This document shows positions 7,694 to 15,072 of a stretch of 15,083 nucleotides of DNA, piece after piece. Each line of letters starts with the position of its first letter. Position 1 is the first letter of the stretch. The stretch covers positions 1 to 15,083 of the forward strand of contig URKY01000051.1 in NCBI GenBank assembly GCA_900548465.1, read 5' to 3'. This DNA is from an uncultured Eubacterium sp. Lineage in GTDB: Bacteria; Bacillota; Clostridia; Lachnospirales; Lachnospiraceae. The position numbers were made by a program, and so were the translations under genes. The notes under the pieces are model-generated. The model worked only from the letters and a program-made list of their open reading frames with translations. It did no database searches and was not told where the DNA came from.

Positions 7694-9040
7694 ATGGAAT
7701 TACTGAGGTACAAAAATGTAAAAAGAAATATATACAATGTAAGTAAAAGCACGTTATGTATAATGCTTTTACTTTTAGAACAGATAATTTTTACAATTTT
7801 TATGTTTACACGAGGAAAATCAGATGAATATTTATCCATTGTGTTATTAATATCAATTATGAACATTGCCGTAATTCTTTTGACGCATATTGTCGATGGG
7901 AGTTTGAAATTCTCTTTTTTATGGCAGTCCCTTGTAAATATAGGAATAGTGACACAGTTGTTATGCGGAGTAAATTTAAAAACAATTGTAGTTATAAATG
8001 GAGTATCTCTATTTGTGGGTGCAATAATAGCGGTACTTCTCTTAACAATAAATGAGGAGAAAAATACAAGAAAAATCAGGATAATATTTTTTATATTAGA
8101 TATCCTTATACTGGTTGTACTGATGTTATTCGGGAAGATGGTAGCAACTACTTCGGCATGGCTTTCTATAGGAGGAAACAGTCTACAACTAACGGAAATC
8201 AGCAAGTTTATTTCTCTTATGTATATAGCAGCTCTTTGGGAGGATAAGAGGTTAACTGACAAAAAGAAAATTAAATTCAATCTGATATTTCTAATGACAA
8301 ACACAGTATTCTATCTGGTTATAGAGGAAATGGGAACATTAATAATCATATATTTAATGTCGATTATAGCTTCTTATATTTTTTGCAGAAAACAAAAGTA
8401 TGCAATAACTATGTTATCGATTATTGTCGGAATGACAGGTGTAGGGATATTTTTACTATTTATAGCACACCTGATAAGCAGCAAGACATCTGTATCTATT
8501 TTTCAAATTGCTAATAATGTTTTCTTGAAACAACAGCATAGATGGGATATGTGGTTAAATATTAAAAAGTTATCCAGCGATGCTACATATCAGATTGTAA
8601 CAGCACAGAAAGCAATAACTATAGGTGGACTTTTTGGTAGTTCACATACTTACTATATACCGGCTGGAAGTACAGACTTTATCTTTGTATCACTTATTCT
8701 GAAATTAGGATATTTCCTTGGGATTATTGTTTTAGTATTTTATTTTGCCATGCTGATGGAAGGATTAATAATTTCTTACAAAAACAAGGGGATTAAAAGA
8801 ACCATGGACGGTATCTTTTCAATAGCTTTGTTTACTCAAGCTTTACTTATGATCCTTGGCTCGTGCCGGGCCTTCATTTTAACGGGAATTGGGGTTCCAT
8901 TCTTGTCCCGAGGGGGCTCCAGCCAGGTGATAGCTACAGTGAGCGTGTTTTATATTCTTCTATCCAGTGGCAAAAAGGATATAACAAAAAAAATAAAAAA
9001 AACTGTTAATTGGAAAAGAGGTGGCAAAAATGAAAATTAG
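7694..9040 (+). CDS. SEDS-family peptidoglycan glycosyltransferase (RodA/FtsW/SpoVE type)
   Basis: A 448-aa polytopic membrane protein with about ten hydrophobic segments, expected to polymerise lipid II into glycan strands together with a class B PBP. Family landmarks: WLSIGG...LQLTEISK (156-171), matching the SEDS 'RW..IG...QPSE..K' loop; MGT (213-215); the long extracellular loop with TYQIVTAQKAITIGG (298-312); IPAGSTDFIF (322-331), matching the 'LPE.HTDFIF' motif; and PFLSRGGSS (402-410), matching 'PF.SYGGSS'. The candidate catalytic Asp is D296, before TYQI, but the loop is about three residues shorter than usual there, so this assignment is less sure. A strong SD (GGAGAAGG, 7681-7688) follows directly after the FHA stop. 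The end overlaps the transpeptidase gene, implying translational coupling. The motifs cannot separate RodA from FtsW; the partner suggests the actinobacterial RodA-PbpA type. Confidence 0.92.
   Translation: MELLRYKNVKRNIYNVSKSTLCIMLLLLEQIIFTIFMFTRGKSDEYLSIVLLISIMNIAVILLTHIVDGSLKFSFLWQSLVNIGIVTQLLCGVNLKTIVVINGVSLFVGAIIAVLLLTINEEKNTRKIRIIFFILDILILVVLMLFGKMVATTSAWLSIGGNSLQLTEISKFISLMYIAALWEDKRLTDKKKIKFNLIFLMTNTVFYLVIEEMGTLIIIYLMSIIASYIFCRKQKYAITMLSIIVGMTGVGIFLLFIAHLISSKTSVSIFQIANNVFLKQQHRWDMWLNIKKLSSDATYQIVTAQKAITIGGLFGSSHTYYIPAGSTDFIFVSLILKLGYFLGIIVLVFYFAMLMEGLIISYKNKGIKRTMDGIFSIALFTQALLMILGSCRAFILTGIGVPFLSRGGSSQVIATVSVFYILLSSGKKDITKKIKKTVNWKRGGKNEN
9017..9024 (+). promoter_or_regulatory. Ribosome binding site that sets the transpeptidase start at 9030
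   Basis: AGAGGTGG ends 5 nt before ATG 9030 and lies inside the last codons of the SEDS gene. The upstream GTG at 9021 is part of this SD, so ATG 9030 is the likelier start (464 aa). Confidence 0.7.
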
Positions 9041-10424
9041 AAGGACGTTTTTAAAGGTAAATAATTGGATAAATTATAATAGTGGTGAAAACTACATAAG
9101 TGTAGACGATGCAAAAGTTAAGTTTAGAGGGAAAGTTATATTTGCTTCAGCCATATGTATATTAATTTTTTTCATTTATTACCTCACAATACAGTCAGGC
9201 ATTGTACGTAGTGCAAACAAAGAGGTAGATCTTAGAATGGATTCGGCATTACAGGAGTCAGCAATTCAGAGCACAATAGAAGGAAACATAATTGACAGGA
9301 ACAGAAGGATAATTACAGAAGCAAAGAAAGTTGGGGAAGTCAGTTATTGCCTTTATCCTATTGTGTATTCAAATATAGTTGGATATGAAAGCAAAATGTA
9401 CGGGGCATCTGGTCTAAGATACAGATATAGAAAGGAATTATACAAAAAAAATAAAAATGGAAAAGGATGCAACATAATGCTCACGACAGACACTGAACTT
9501 CAAAAATACGCTTATGAACTTTTGGGAAAAAACGTTGGATCAATTATTGTATTAAAAAATAAAACCGGCGAGATTTTGGCTATGGCATCAAGAAACTCCA
9601 GTGAGATAGAATTCAATGTTAATATAATTAATAAAAATTATGAAAAATATGCAAATATACCAAACTTTTTTTATACCAACGCTGTATTTGGAAGTGACGC
9701 ACCAGGCAGTACTTTTAAAATTGTAACTGCAACGGCTCTCATAGACAGTGGACATGAAGACTATATTTATAATGATTATGGGAATTATAGAGGAATAAGA
9801 AACGTAGGTAGAGTTGCATACGGAGAGATTGGAGTTCAAAAGGCTTTATCCGTAAGCAGTAATACATACTTTGCAAAAGTGGCAACAGATATTATTGGAG
9901 GAAAAAAACTTTCAGAAACAATGTCAAAATATATGCTGGGAAAGGAATTGAAATTAGATTTTACAACTTTAAAATCAACAAAAGATTTTAATACTTTTGA
10001 TAACAACGAAGTGGCCATGATTGGATTCGGACAAGGTAGACAAACCATAACTCCGTTAAATATTGCAATGGCTTTATCTGCTAATGTAAATGATGGAAAG
10101 ATGATGAAACCTTATTTAATAAAATCAATTGACAATAATACAACCAAACCAGAGGTTCTGTCTGTTGTGTCAAGTAAAAATACGGCACAAAAAGTAAAAA
10201 AATTATTAAATGGGGTTGCTGAATATTACGGACTAGGTGGTGAATATTATGCAAAGACAGGAACGGCACAAATAGGAAAAGGAGAGTATAATCACATCTA
10301 TTTAGTGGCTGCAAACAACGAGTATACGGTAGCAATCAGTTTGAATGCGACTAAACAAACGAGTGGCTCATTGGTTCCTATTTCAAAGAATTTATTTAAT
10401 TATTTGCTAAAAAATGAAGTTTGA
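9030..10424 (+). CDS. Class B penicillin-binding protein, PbpA-like transpeptidase
   Basis: A 464-aa D,D-transpeptidase that would cross-link peptidoglycan outside the membrane (ATG 9030 numbering). It has a short cytoplasmic tail, one membrane helix at about 35-54, and a compact N-terminal domain with GNIIDRN (86-92) and a GASGLRYRYRKEL stretch, matching the 'RG.I.DRNG' and 'G.SGLE..Y...L' landmarks of FtsI/PbpA. The transpeptidase motifs are complete: STFK with the nucleophile S227 and K230, SSN (276-278) and KTGT (409-412). No PASTA domain follows, and the N-terminal dimerisation region is much smaller than in PBP2 or SpoVD. The length and layout match actinobacterial PbpA of roughly 490 aa. 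Overlapping the SEDS gene by 11 nt, it is almost certainly its dedicated partner. It is probably beta-lactam sensitive, as all acyl-enzyme residues are intact. Confidence 0.93.
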   Translation: MKIRRTFLKVNNWINYNSGENYISVDDAKVKFRGKVIFASAICILIFFIYYLTIQSGIVRSANKEVDLRMDSALQESAIQSTIEGNIIDRNRRIITEAKKVGEVSYCLYPIVYSNIVGYESKMYGASGLRYRYRKELYKKNKNGKGCNIMLTTDTELQKYAYELLGKNVGSIIVLKNKTGEILAMASRNSSEIEFNVNIINKNYEKYANIPNFFYTNAVFGSDAPGSTFKIVTATALIDSGHEDYIYNDYGNYRGIRNVGRVAYGEIGVQKALSVSSNTYFAKVATDIIGGKKLSETMSKYMLGKELKLDFTTLKSTKDFNTFDNNEVAMIGFGQGRQTITPLNIAMALSANVNDGKMMKPYLIKSIDNNTTKPEVLSVVSSKNTAQKVKKLLNGVAEYYGLGGEYYAKTGTAQIGKGEYNHIYLVAANNEYTVAISLNATKQTSGSLVPISKNLFNYLLKNEV

Positions 10425-10463
10425 AAATAATTTTAGATTAATAACGGTTAAGGAGAAAAGAAT

Positions 10464-11231
10464 ATGTTAAAAAGAAAAAATAAATTAATAAGAATAAGTG
10501 CAGCTACAGATATTGGTTCGAGAACTCAAAATCAGGACAATTTTGTTATATATGACAAAATAATCACTGTAGATCAAGACTGTTCCCTGTGTTGTATGCT
10601 GGAACAAGAATGTAATAAGGTATACTACGCATGTGCTTGTGATGGGATAGGTGGAGGGAAAAATGGTCGTGAAGTGTCTAAACTCTGTTGTATAGAAGTT
10701 GAAAAGTACCTGAAAAAGAAAAATTTAAGAGAAGAAAACGTTATTGAAGAAGTGATGGAATGTATAGATTACGTACAAGTTAAAGTAAATGAATATTTAA
10801 AAGCGGATGAAGGAGGATGCACATTGGCGCTGTTAGTGTGGGTAAACGACAAATATTATTCATTTTCAATTGGAGATAGCATAATATTTAGATATTCCAA
10901 AGTACTTAAACAGGTAAATGAATGTCAGACTCTAAAAGAGCATAAAGAAAAAACGGGACGCAAGAGTAGGATTGAAAAAAATGACAGCCATATACTTATA
11001 AATTATGTTGGCCGAAGGTTAACTGAAGGCTCAGAGATGGTTAATATAAGCATTGGAAAGATAAAGCGAAGAGATAAATTTGTTATAATATCAGATGGGG
11101 TAATAGATATGGGAAAAACAGAGTTAGAAAAGAAAATAAAGGATGGGGAAAAAGCGAAAAGTATAATAGACATTGCCTCAAAACAGCCGAATGCTGACAA
11201 CTGTACAATGATTATTATAGAGATGCCATAA
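10464..11231 (+). CDS. Second PP2C-family Ser/Thr protein phosphatase
   Basis: A 255-aa soluble PPM/PP2C phosphatase. The motifs run RTQNQDNF (D25), ACDGIGG (D60, G61), GGCTLALLV (117-125), SIGDS (D138), IISDGV (D211, G212) and ADNCT (D245, N246), so the metal-binding set is complete. It is cysteine-rich between 40 and 76 (seven Cys), unlike the other PP2C of this window, and clearly diverged from it, so they are not a recent tandem duplication. AAGGAG at 10450-10455 precedes ATG 10464. It sits 39 nt after the transpeptidase stop with no terminator between, so it belongs to the FHA-rodA-pbpA transcript. By position it corresponds to actinobacterial PstP, encoded beside rodA. A plausible job is reversing phosphorylation of the FHA protein or the synthase; this is inference. 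Confidence 0.92.
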   Translation: MLKRKNKLIRISAATDIGSRTQNQDNFVIYDKIITVDQDCSLCCMLEQECNKVYYACACDGIGGGKNGREVSKLCCIEVEKYLKKKNLREENVIEEVMECIDYVQVKVNEYLKADEGGCTLALLVWVNDKYYSFSIGDSIIFRYSKVLKQVNECQTLKEHKEKTGRKSRIEKNDSHILINYVGRRLTEGSEMVNISIGKIKRRDKFVIISDGVIDMGKTELEKKIKDGEKAKSIIDIASKQPNADNCTMIIIEMP

Positions 11232-11236
11232 TAAGA

Positions 11237-11265
11237 TTGATATGAAAAAATGGATATGGTAATAT
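11237..11265 (+). promoter_or_regulatory. Candidate sigma-A-type promoter of the LRR gene
   Basis: TTGATA (11237-11242; five of six -35 consensus bases) and TAATAT (11260-11265; four of six) are spaced exactly 17 bp. It starts 5 bp after the PP2C stop and 49 bp before the LRR start, suggesting that this gene can be expressed independently of the rodA unit. Confidence 0.5.
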
Positions 11266-11313
11266 AAGGAAAACAAGTATATAGTTAAGCAAATTACATG
11301 AAAAAAGGATAAA

Positions 11314-12171
11314 ATGAGAATGTCATTAGTAAAAGCAAAATGTCCTAAGTGTGGACAAGTACTAGGAGTAAACAGTAGAAATGAAGCGGAAATATGCACA
11401 TATTGTGGAGTTCCATTTATTACAGAAAAAGCAATTAATACATATAATTTTGAAAATGGAAGGAGCTCAAAAACAAATATTTATAATGTAAATAATAGCG
11501 AAGATTTTGAAATAGTTGGAGGGGTTTTAAAAAAATATCTGGGAAATGAATTGGAAGTAATTATTCCAGAAAGTGTACTTGAAATTGACAATTCAGTTTT
11601 TGCAAATACTTATATAGAGAGTGTGGTATTGCCGAATAAAATTAAAAAAATCGGAGTGGCGGCCTTTAAAAATTGTAAAAATTTAACGAGAATAGAATTT
11701 CCGGAAAGCCTTGAGGAAATTGATGCATATGCATTTAAAGGATGTATATCATTGACAAAGATTAGGATTCCTTCAAAAATAAAAATAATATGGTTTGAAA
11801 CATTTGCAGGATGCACAAATCTTGCTCAGATAGAATTATGTGAAGGGCTAACCAAACTAGAATCAGATGCATTTGGAAATTGTTCTATAGAGAGTATTAT
11901 CATTCCGAAAAGCGTTAATTACATACAAGTAACAGACCATTATGATTGGAGAGATGCATTTAGTGGTTGCTCGAATTTGCAAAGTATAACATGTCCTGAT
12001 CCAACATCAAAAGCAGTATTGAATTGGTTGAATTATTCAGATGAGCCAATAGCAATAAAATATAGAGTAAAAAAGTGGAAAGATAAAGGCGTATGTACTT
12101 ATTGTGGAAGCCCTTTTAAGGGAATTGTAAATGTTAGATGTAGCAGATGTAATAAAGAAAAGAACTACTAA
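11314..12171 (+). CDS. BspA-type leucine-rich-repeat protein with a zinc ribbon at each end
   Basis: A 285-aa protein of unknown role. Residues 10-31 form a zinc ribbon (CPKC at 10-13, CTYC at 28-31). Residues about 80-228 hold BspA/LRR_5 repeats of roughly 23 residues, seen as repeated 'IP..L..I...AF.GC..L..I' patterns, for example AFKGCISLTKIRIP, TFAGCTNL and AFGNC. Residues 261-279 form a second ribbon (CTYC, CSRC). There is no signal peptide or membrane helix, unlike the secreted BspA proteins, so it should be cytosolic. LRR surfaces usually bind proteins and zinc ribbons bind proteins or nucleic acid. An AAAGGA SD (11304-11309) precedes ATG 11314; ATG 11320 is an alternative. It follows the second PP2C by 82 bp in the same direction and ends 20 bp from a convergent gene. 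It may be a scaffold or kinase target of the cluster, but nothing in the sequence proves this. Confidence 0.85.
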   Translation: MRMSLVKAKCPKCGQVLGVNSRNEAEICTYCGVPFITEKAINTYNFENGRSSKTNIYNVNNSEDFEIVGGVLKKYLGNELEVIIPESVLEIDNSVFANTYIESVVLPNKIKKIGVAAFKNCKNLTRIEFPESLEEIDAYAFKGCISLTKIRIPSKIKIIWFETFAGCTNLAQIELCEGLTKLESDAFGNCSIESIIIPKSVNYIQVTDHYDWRDAFSGCSNLQSITCPDPTSKAVLNWLNYSDEPIAIKYRVKKWKDKGVCTYCGSPFKGIVNVRCSRCNKEKNY

Positions 12172-12176
12172 TACAT

Positions 12177-12199
12177 ATGAATAGAGATCATCTATTCAT
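12177..12199. terminator. Palindrome between convergent genes, possible weak bidirectional terminator
   Basis: Perfect 9-bp arms around a 5-nt loop (GATCA) lie between the two convergent stop codons and cover the stop codon of the minus-strand dGTPase gene (12192-12194). The position fits a shared transcription end, but the stem is A/T-rich and no T run follows on either strand, so a termination role is uncertain. Confidence 0.35.
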
Positions 12200-13397
12200 C
12201 AAAATATCCAATATATTCAACCTTGTGCTTTCCTTTTGGAAACAGGTATTTATACAAATCCACAAAATAATCGTCCGTCATACTGGCAATGAAATCTACG
12301 ACAATGTCCTCCGGAGTATTATTCTCATAATCATTCCCGGAATAATAGCCTGCCAGTTTATTTACATAGGATATATGATGCTTGTAAATAATAGAATTTT
12401 TGTTATGTGCTTTAGCATCTTCTAATAATCTCCAATAAATTTCTTCCACCATTGGATTAATTTCTTCATCATATACCCTTTGTACTTTCTTATTTCCATA
12501 AATCATTTCATAGTTTTCGCTTTTTCCCTTGGAAAACGCTTGGAAAAATTCTTCATCCATTTTCAGGTAATCCTTACCATAACTGTTTTCAACAATATTT
12601 ACAATCATATTGTTGATTATTTCTGCATTAGTGCTGCCTATTTTTCCACCAAAATATTCCGGTTCACTATCAAACAAACCTAATTTCTGTGCATCCTGAC
12701 GGTCCTTTCCTAAGTATGCGATAATATCTGAAATACGCATTACGCAGGCTTCCAATGTAGCTGGTACAAGTTTTTTGTTGGCATCAGCGTCTACATAACA
12801 TTCTTCAACTTTATTATCAAAAACTTCAAAATCCGCATACGGACGGGGCATATATTTTTCCAATTCCATTTCCCCATTGTGACACACAATACCATCCAAA
12901 GTCTGCATACTGAGATTTAATGGAAAAATTTTGTCCAAAACCCTTACACTGTGTACATTGTGATTGAAAAAACGTCCCGTGCTCTCATTGTATAATTCAT
13001 TTAACTTTCGCTCGCCGGCATGTCCAAATGGAGTATGTCCGATATCATGACCTAAGGAAATTGCCTCAATTAAGTCAGTGTTTAATCCAAGCAGCCCCCC
13101 GATATTTCTCGCAATTCTGGATACCAATTGCACATGACTGGAACGTCTTGAAATATCGTCATTCTTATATAAAGAAAATACCTGAGTTTTGTCTGCGTAT
13201 CGATTATACATGGGTAAATGCATAATTTTTTCACAATCACGGACAAAAGACGGACGCAAAAGTTTGTTCTTATCCCTGTTCATGTTTCTGCGAAGAACAT
13301 CCTCATTGCGAAATGCATAAGGATTTACCCAATGGGCTTCCCGGTCCGCAATTATTCTTTTCTGCAATTCTTCAGATAAATCATTATAGTTTGGCAT
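12192..13397 (-). CDS. dgt: HD-domain dGTPase-like deoxynucleoside triphosphohydrolase
   Basis: A 401-aa HD-superfamily enzyme, predicted to cut dNTPs (classically dGTP) into deoxynucleoside and triphosphate. The family signature is strong: RRSSHVQLVSRIAR with metal ligand H88, then GHDIGHTPFGHAGE (116-129) with H117/D118 and the catalytic-region H121 and H126, then HNGE (173-176), and RISDIIAYLGKD with the last metal ligand D224. The N-terminal region contains the usual DR..R landmarks in diverged form. At 401 aa it is somewhat longer than the roughly 330-350 aa common in Firmicutes. GGAGG (complement of 13406-13410) precedes the ATG. The gene lies 58 bp downstream of the Lon-like ATPase on the same strand, so the two are probably one operon. 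Substrate preference among dNTPs cannot be read from sequence. Housekeeping and antiphage roles are both known for relatives. Confidence 0.88.
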   Translation of the reverse strand: MPNYNDLSEELQKRIIADREAHWVNPYAFRNEDVLRRNMNRDKNKLLRPSFVRDCEKIMHLPMYNRYADKTQVFSLYKNDDISRRSSHVQLVSRIARNIGGLLGLNTDLIEAISLGHDIGHTPFGHAGERKLNELYNESTGRFFNHNVHSVRVLDKIFPLNLSMQTLDGIVCHNGEMELEKYMPRPYADFEVFDNKVEECYVDADANKKLVPATLEACVMRISDIIAYLGKDRQDAQKLGLFDSEPEYFGGKIGSTNAEIINNMIVNIVENSYGKDYLKMDEEFFQAFSKGKSENYEMIYGNKKVQRVYDEEINPMVEEIYWRLLEDAKAHNKNSIIYKHHISYVNKLAGYYSGNDYENNTPEDIVVDFIASMTDDYFVDLYKYLFPKGKHKVEYIGYFDE

Positions 13398-13455
13398 TTA
13401 CCCTACCTCCATTTAAGTTTTTCTATATTTTAGGTATAAACTCTGTACTTTTTAA

Positions 13456-14940
13456 TTACAATAAAAGTTCTTTAACCATCTTAGCATCAAAAGTAACTGA
13501 TTTAACATTATTTACTTCTATCTGATAGAGGGCATTTGCCGTAATGTGTTCTGCTGCCTGCTCTAAATCTCTGATACCACTTGTGTTCTTGTAAATGTCA
13601 ACTACTGCATCAATTGCTTCAGAAGTCATAATACACTCACTCTCTTTTAAACCAATTCTCTTCAAAGTCTTTGGCAAAGCAAATTTACTGAAAATAATTT
13701 TCTTTTCTTCTGTTGTGTAATCAGGTAATTCAATTACTGCAAATCTTGACATAAGTGGTGCACTAATCTGTGATTTGTCATTAGCAGTAGCAATTGGATA
13801 TACGCCAACTGTCGGAATCATACATTCCATATAGTTATCTGTAAATCCAAGATTATCAAGAAGTGTCAGTAAGACATCTGCCGGATTTCCTTTTCCGTTT
13901 CCTGAGGTAGCCTTGTCTAATTCATTAATAATAAATACAAGGTTTGACTCACCAGCCACCGAAAAAGCATCCATAATGATACCCGGTTTTGCATTTGTAT
14001 ATATACGTGAACTTCCTGTCAACTGCTCAGGATCATTGATCGAACTCATATCCAAAGTTGTCCATGGCAATTTTAAAATACGGGCAACTGCATAGGCAAT
14101 CTGTGATTTTCCCGTTCCTGCAGGTCCTACCAATAAAAGACCATATGCAGGAAGTGTATGGGTACGGTTAATCTGAATAATCGTCTCAATAATTCTTTGC
14201 TTTACTTTTTCCATACCATAAAGCTCTTCATCCAAAATCCTTCTTGCTTCATCAGGATCAATTGCTTCAAAATAATTATTTTTCCACTGAATGTTCATCA
14301 TTATGGAAAGTGCTCTCTGGGCATGATGTCTCTCTTCCTGAGATACTTCACTGGAACGGGCAACTGCAAGATTTCGGCGTGCCCAAAGACGTATATTATC
14401 AGGTAAACTTCTTCCGGCACAGTTCATAAAATCAGTAATGCTCTGAAGACTTGTAAGTTTCATGCTATCGCCTTCCTCTTCCTCATCTTCATCAATAACT
14501 TCCTCTGCAGGTGGATTACTTGCTAACAGTCTTTCAATCATAAACTGCAGAAATCCGTCTTCGGCTGAAAGTTTTGTACCGCCCCCAAAGGCTGTCTCAC
14601 GAATCTTATATACTGCATATCCCTCTTCCTGATTTTCACCTGATAATCTTACATTAATATGATTTTCACCAAGCCATTTAAGAAGGCTTACAAACCTTGA
14701 ATCTATTTTCAAAATATCAGCACTTACAGTTCCATCTTCTTCATTAAATTCAAAAGAAGTCCTTTTGATAGGATTTGTAAAAACACCACTTGAATGATGC
14801 TTCCACTGACGGTTTTTATTGTCCAAATACATTATAGGTGCATCAGCTGATGCAACACTGTTATTAGAACGAAATGTTGTGTATGTACATACACCTTTTT
14901 TGTTGTCATCCGGTGTATTATTAAAATCAAAAACTGCCAT
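13456..14940 (-). CDS. Lon-type AAA+ ATPase without a protease domain, with an altered Walker B motif
   Basis: A 494-aa protein from ATG 14940. Residues 1-225 are unrecognised, with an acidic run at about 145-158. An AAA+ module closest in pattern to the Lon ATPase domain follows: YGMEKVKQRI (241-250), Walker A GPAGTGKS (272-279), the PGIIMDAF segment, sensor 1 ATAND (385-389), an Arg-finger candidate R399 in MSRF, ELPDYTTEEK (404-413), and sensor 2 in GIRDLE (R457). Walker B reads FIINELDK (336-343): the usual Asp is Asn339 (codon AAT, complement of 13924-13926), while catalytic Glu340 remains. There is no Lon protease domain or Ser-Lys dyad, so it is a remodeller or chaperone rather than a protease. 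An upstream ATG at 14970 is possible but lacks an SD. First gene of a likely operon with dgt. Function unknown; a MoxR-like chaperone role is another possibility. Confidence 0.85.
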   Translation of the reverse strand: MAVFDFNNTPDDNKKGVCTYTTFRSNNSVASADAPIMYLDNKNRQWKHHSSGVFTNPIKRTSFEFNEEDGTVSADILKIDSRFVSLLKWLGENHINVRLSGENQEEGYAVYKIRETAFGGGTKLSAEDGFLQFMIERLLASNPPAEEVIDEDEEEEGDSMKLTSLQSITDFMNCAGRSLPDNIRLWARRNLAVARSSEVSQEERHHAQRALSIMMNIQWKNNYFEAIDPDEARRILDEELYGMEKVKQRIIETIIQINRTHTLPAYGLLLVGPAGTGKSQIAYAVARILKLPWTTLDMSSINDPEQLTGSSRIYTNAKPGIIMDAFSVAGESNLVFIINELDKATSGNGKGNPADVLLTLLDNLGFTDNYMECMIPTVGVYPIATANDKSQISAPLMSRFAVIELPDYTTEEKKIIFSKFALPKTLKRIGLKESECIMTSEAIDAVVDIYKNTSGIRDLEQAAEHITANALYQIEVNNVKSVTFDAKMVKELLL

Positions 14941-14946
14941 AGTTAT

Positions 14947-14954
14947 TCTCCTTT
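14947..14954 (-). promoter_or_regulatory. Ribosome binding site that sets the Lon-like ATPase start at 14940
   Basis: The minus strand reads AAAGGAGA, ending 6 nt before ATG 14940. This favours 14940 over the in-frame ATG at 14970, which lies close to the predicted -10 element. Confidence 0.7.
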
Positions 14955-14979
14955 TGTTTGTAAAATTCATTTTTATTCT

Positions 14980-15009
14980 ATCATATGAAGGCTGATTTTT
15001 GTATGAAAA
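14980..15009 (-). promoter_or_regulatory. Candidate promoter of the Lon-like ATPase-dgt operon
   Basis: On the minus strand, TTTTCA (complement of 15004-15009) as -35 and TATGAT (complement of 14980-14985) as -10 are spaced 18 bp. Four of six -35 and five of six -10 bases fit the consensus. It lies about 40 bp before the ATG at 14940. Transcription would start close to the alternative ATG at 14970, further arguing for the shorter protein. Confidence 0.45.
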
Positions 15010-15048
15010 ATTGTATATTATTTCCTCACCAAAATTAAAATTTTAAAT

Positions 15049-15072
15049 TCCACTCTTCCATTTCACAGTGGA
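15049..15072. terminator. Small hairpin at the window edge, possible terminator
   Basis: TCCACT (15049-15054) pairs with AGTGGA (15067-15072) around a 12-nt loop. T-rich sequence follows on both strands. The stem is short and the loop large, so this is a weak candidate; it might end a gene lying beyond the right edge. Confidence 0.25.

Noticed and set aside
7582..8304. Long minus-strand open frame (240 codons) opposite the FHA and SEDS genes
   Set aside because: It overlaps two convincingly identified plus-strand genes, its translation is rich in I/S/F/N as expected from antisense of A/T-rich membrane-protein DNA, and no family motif was seen.
9021..9029. GTG at 9021 as start of the transpeptidase
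   Set aside because: The GTG forms part of the AGAGGTGG ribosome binding site; ATG 9030 is correctly spaced.
11595..11995. The LRR protein as a secreted or surface adhesin
   Set aside because: No signal peptide, membrane helix or cell-wall anchor is present, and the zinc ribbons point to the cytoplasm.
12177..12425. Plus-strand open frame (82 codons) opposite the end of the dGTPase gene
   Set aside because: It is antisense to a strongly supported gene, has no SD, and its start codon is part of the palindrome.
13398..13455. Separate promoter for the dGTPase gene
   Set aside because: A TTGTAA/TATACC pair at 17-bp spacing exists on the minus strand, but the match is weak in A/T-rich DNA and the short gap fits an operon.
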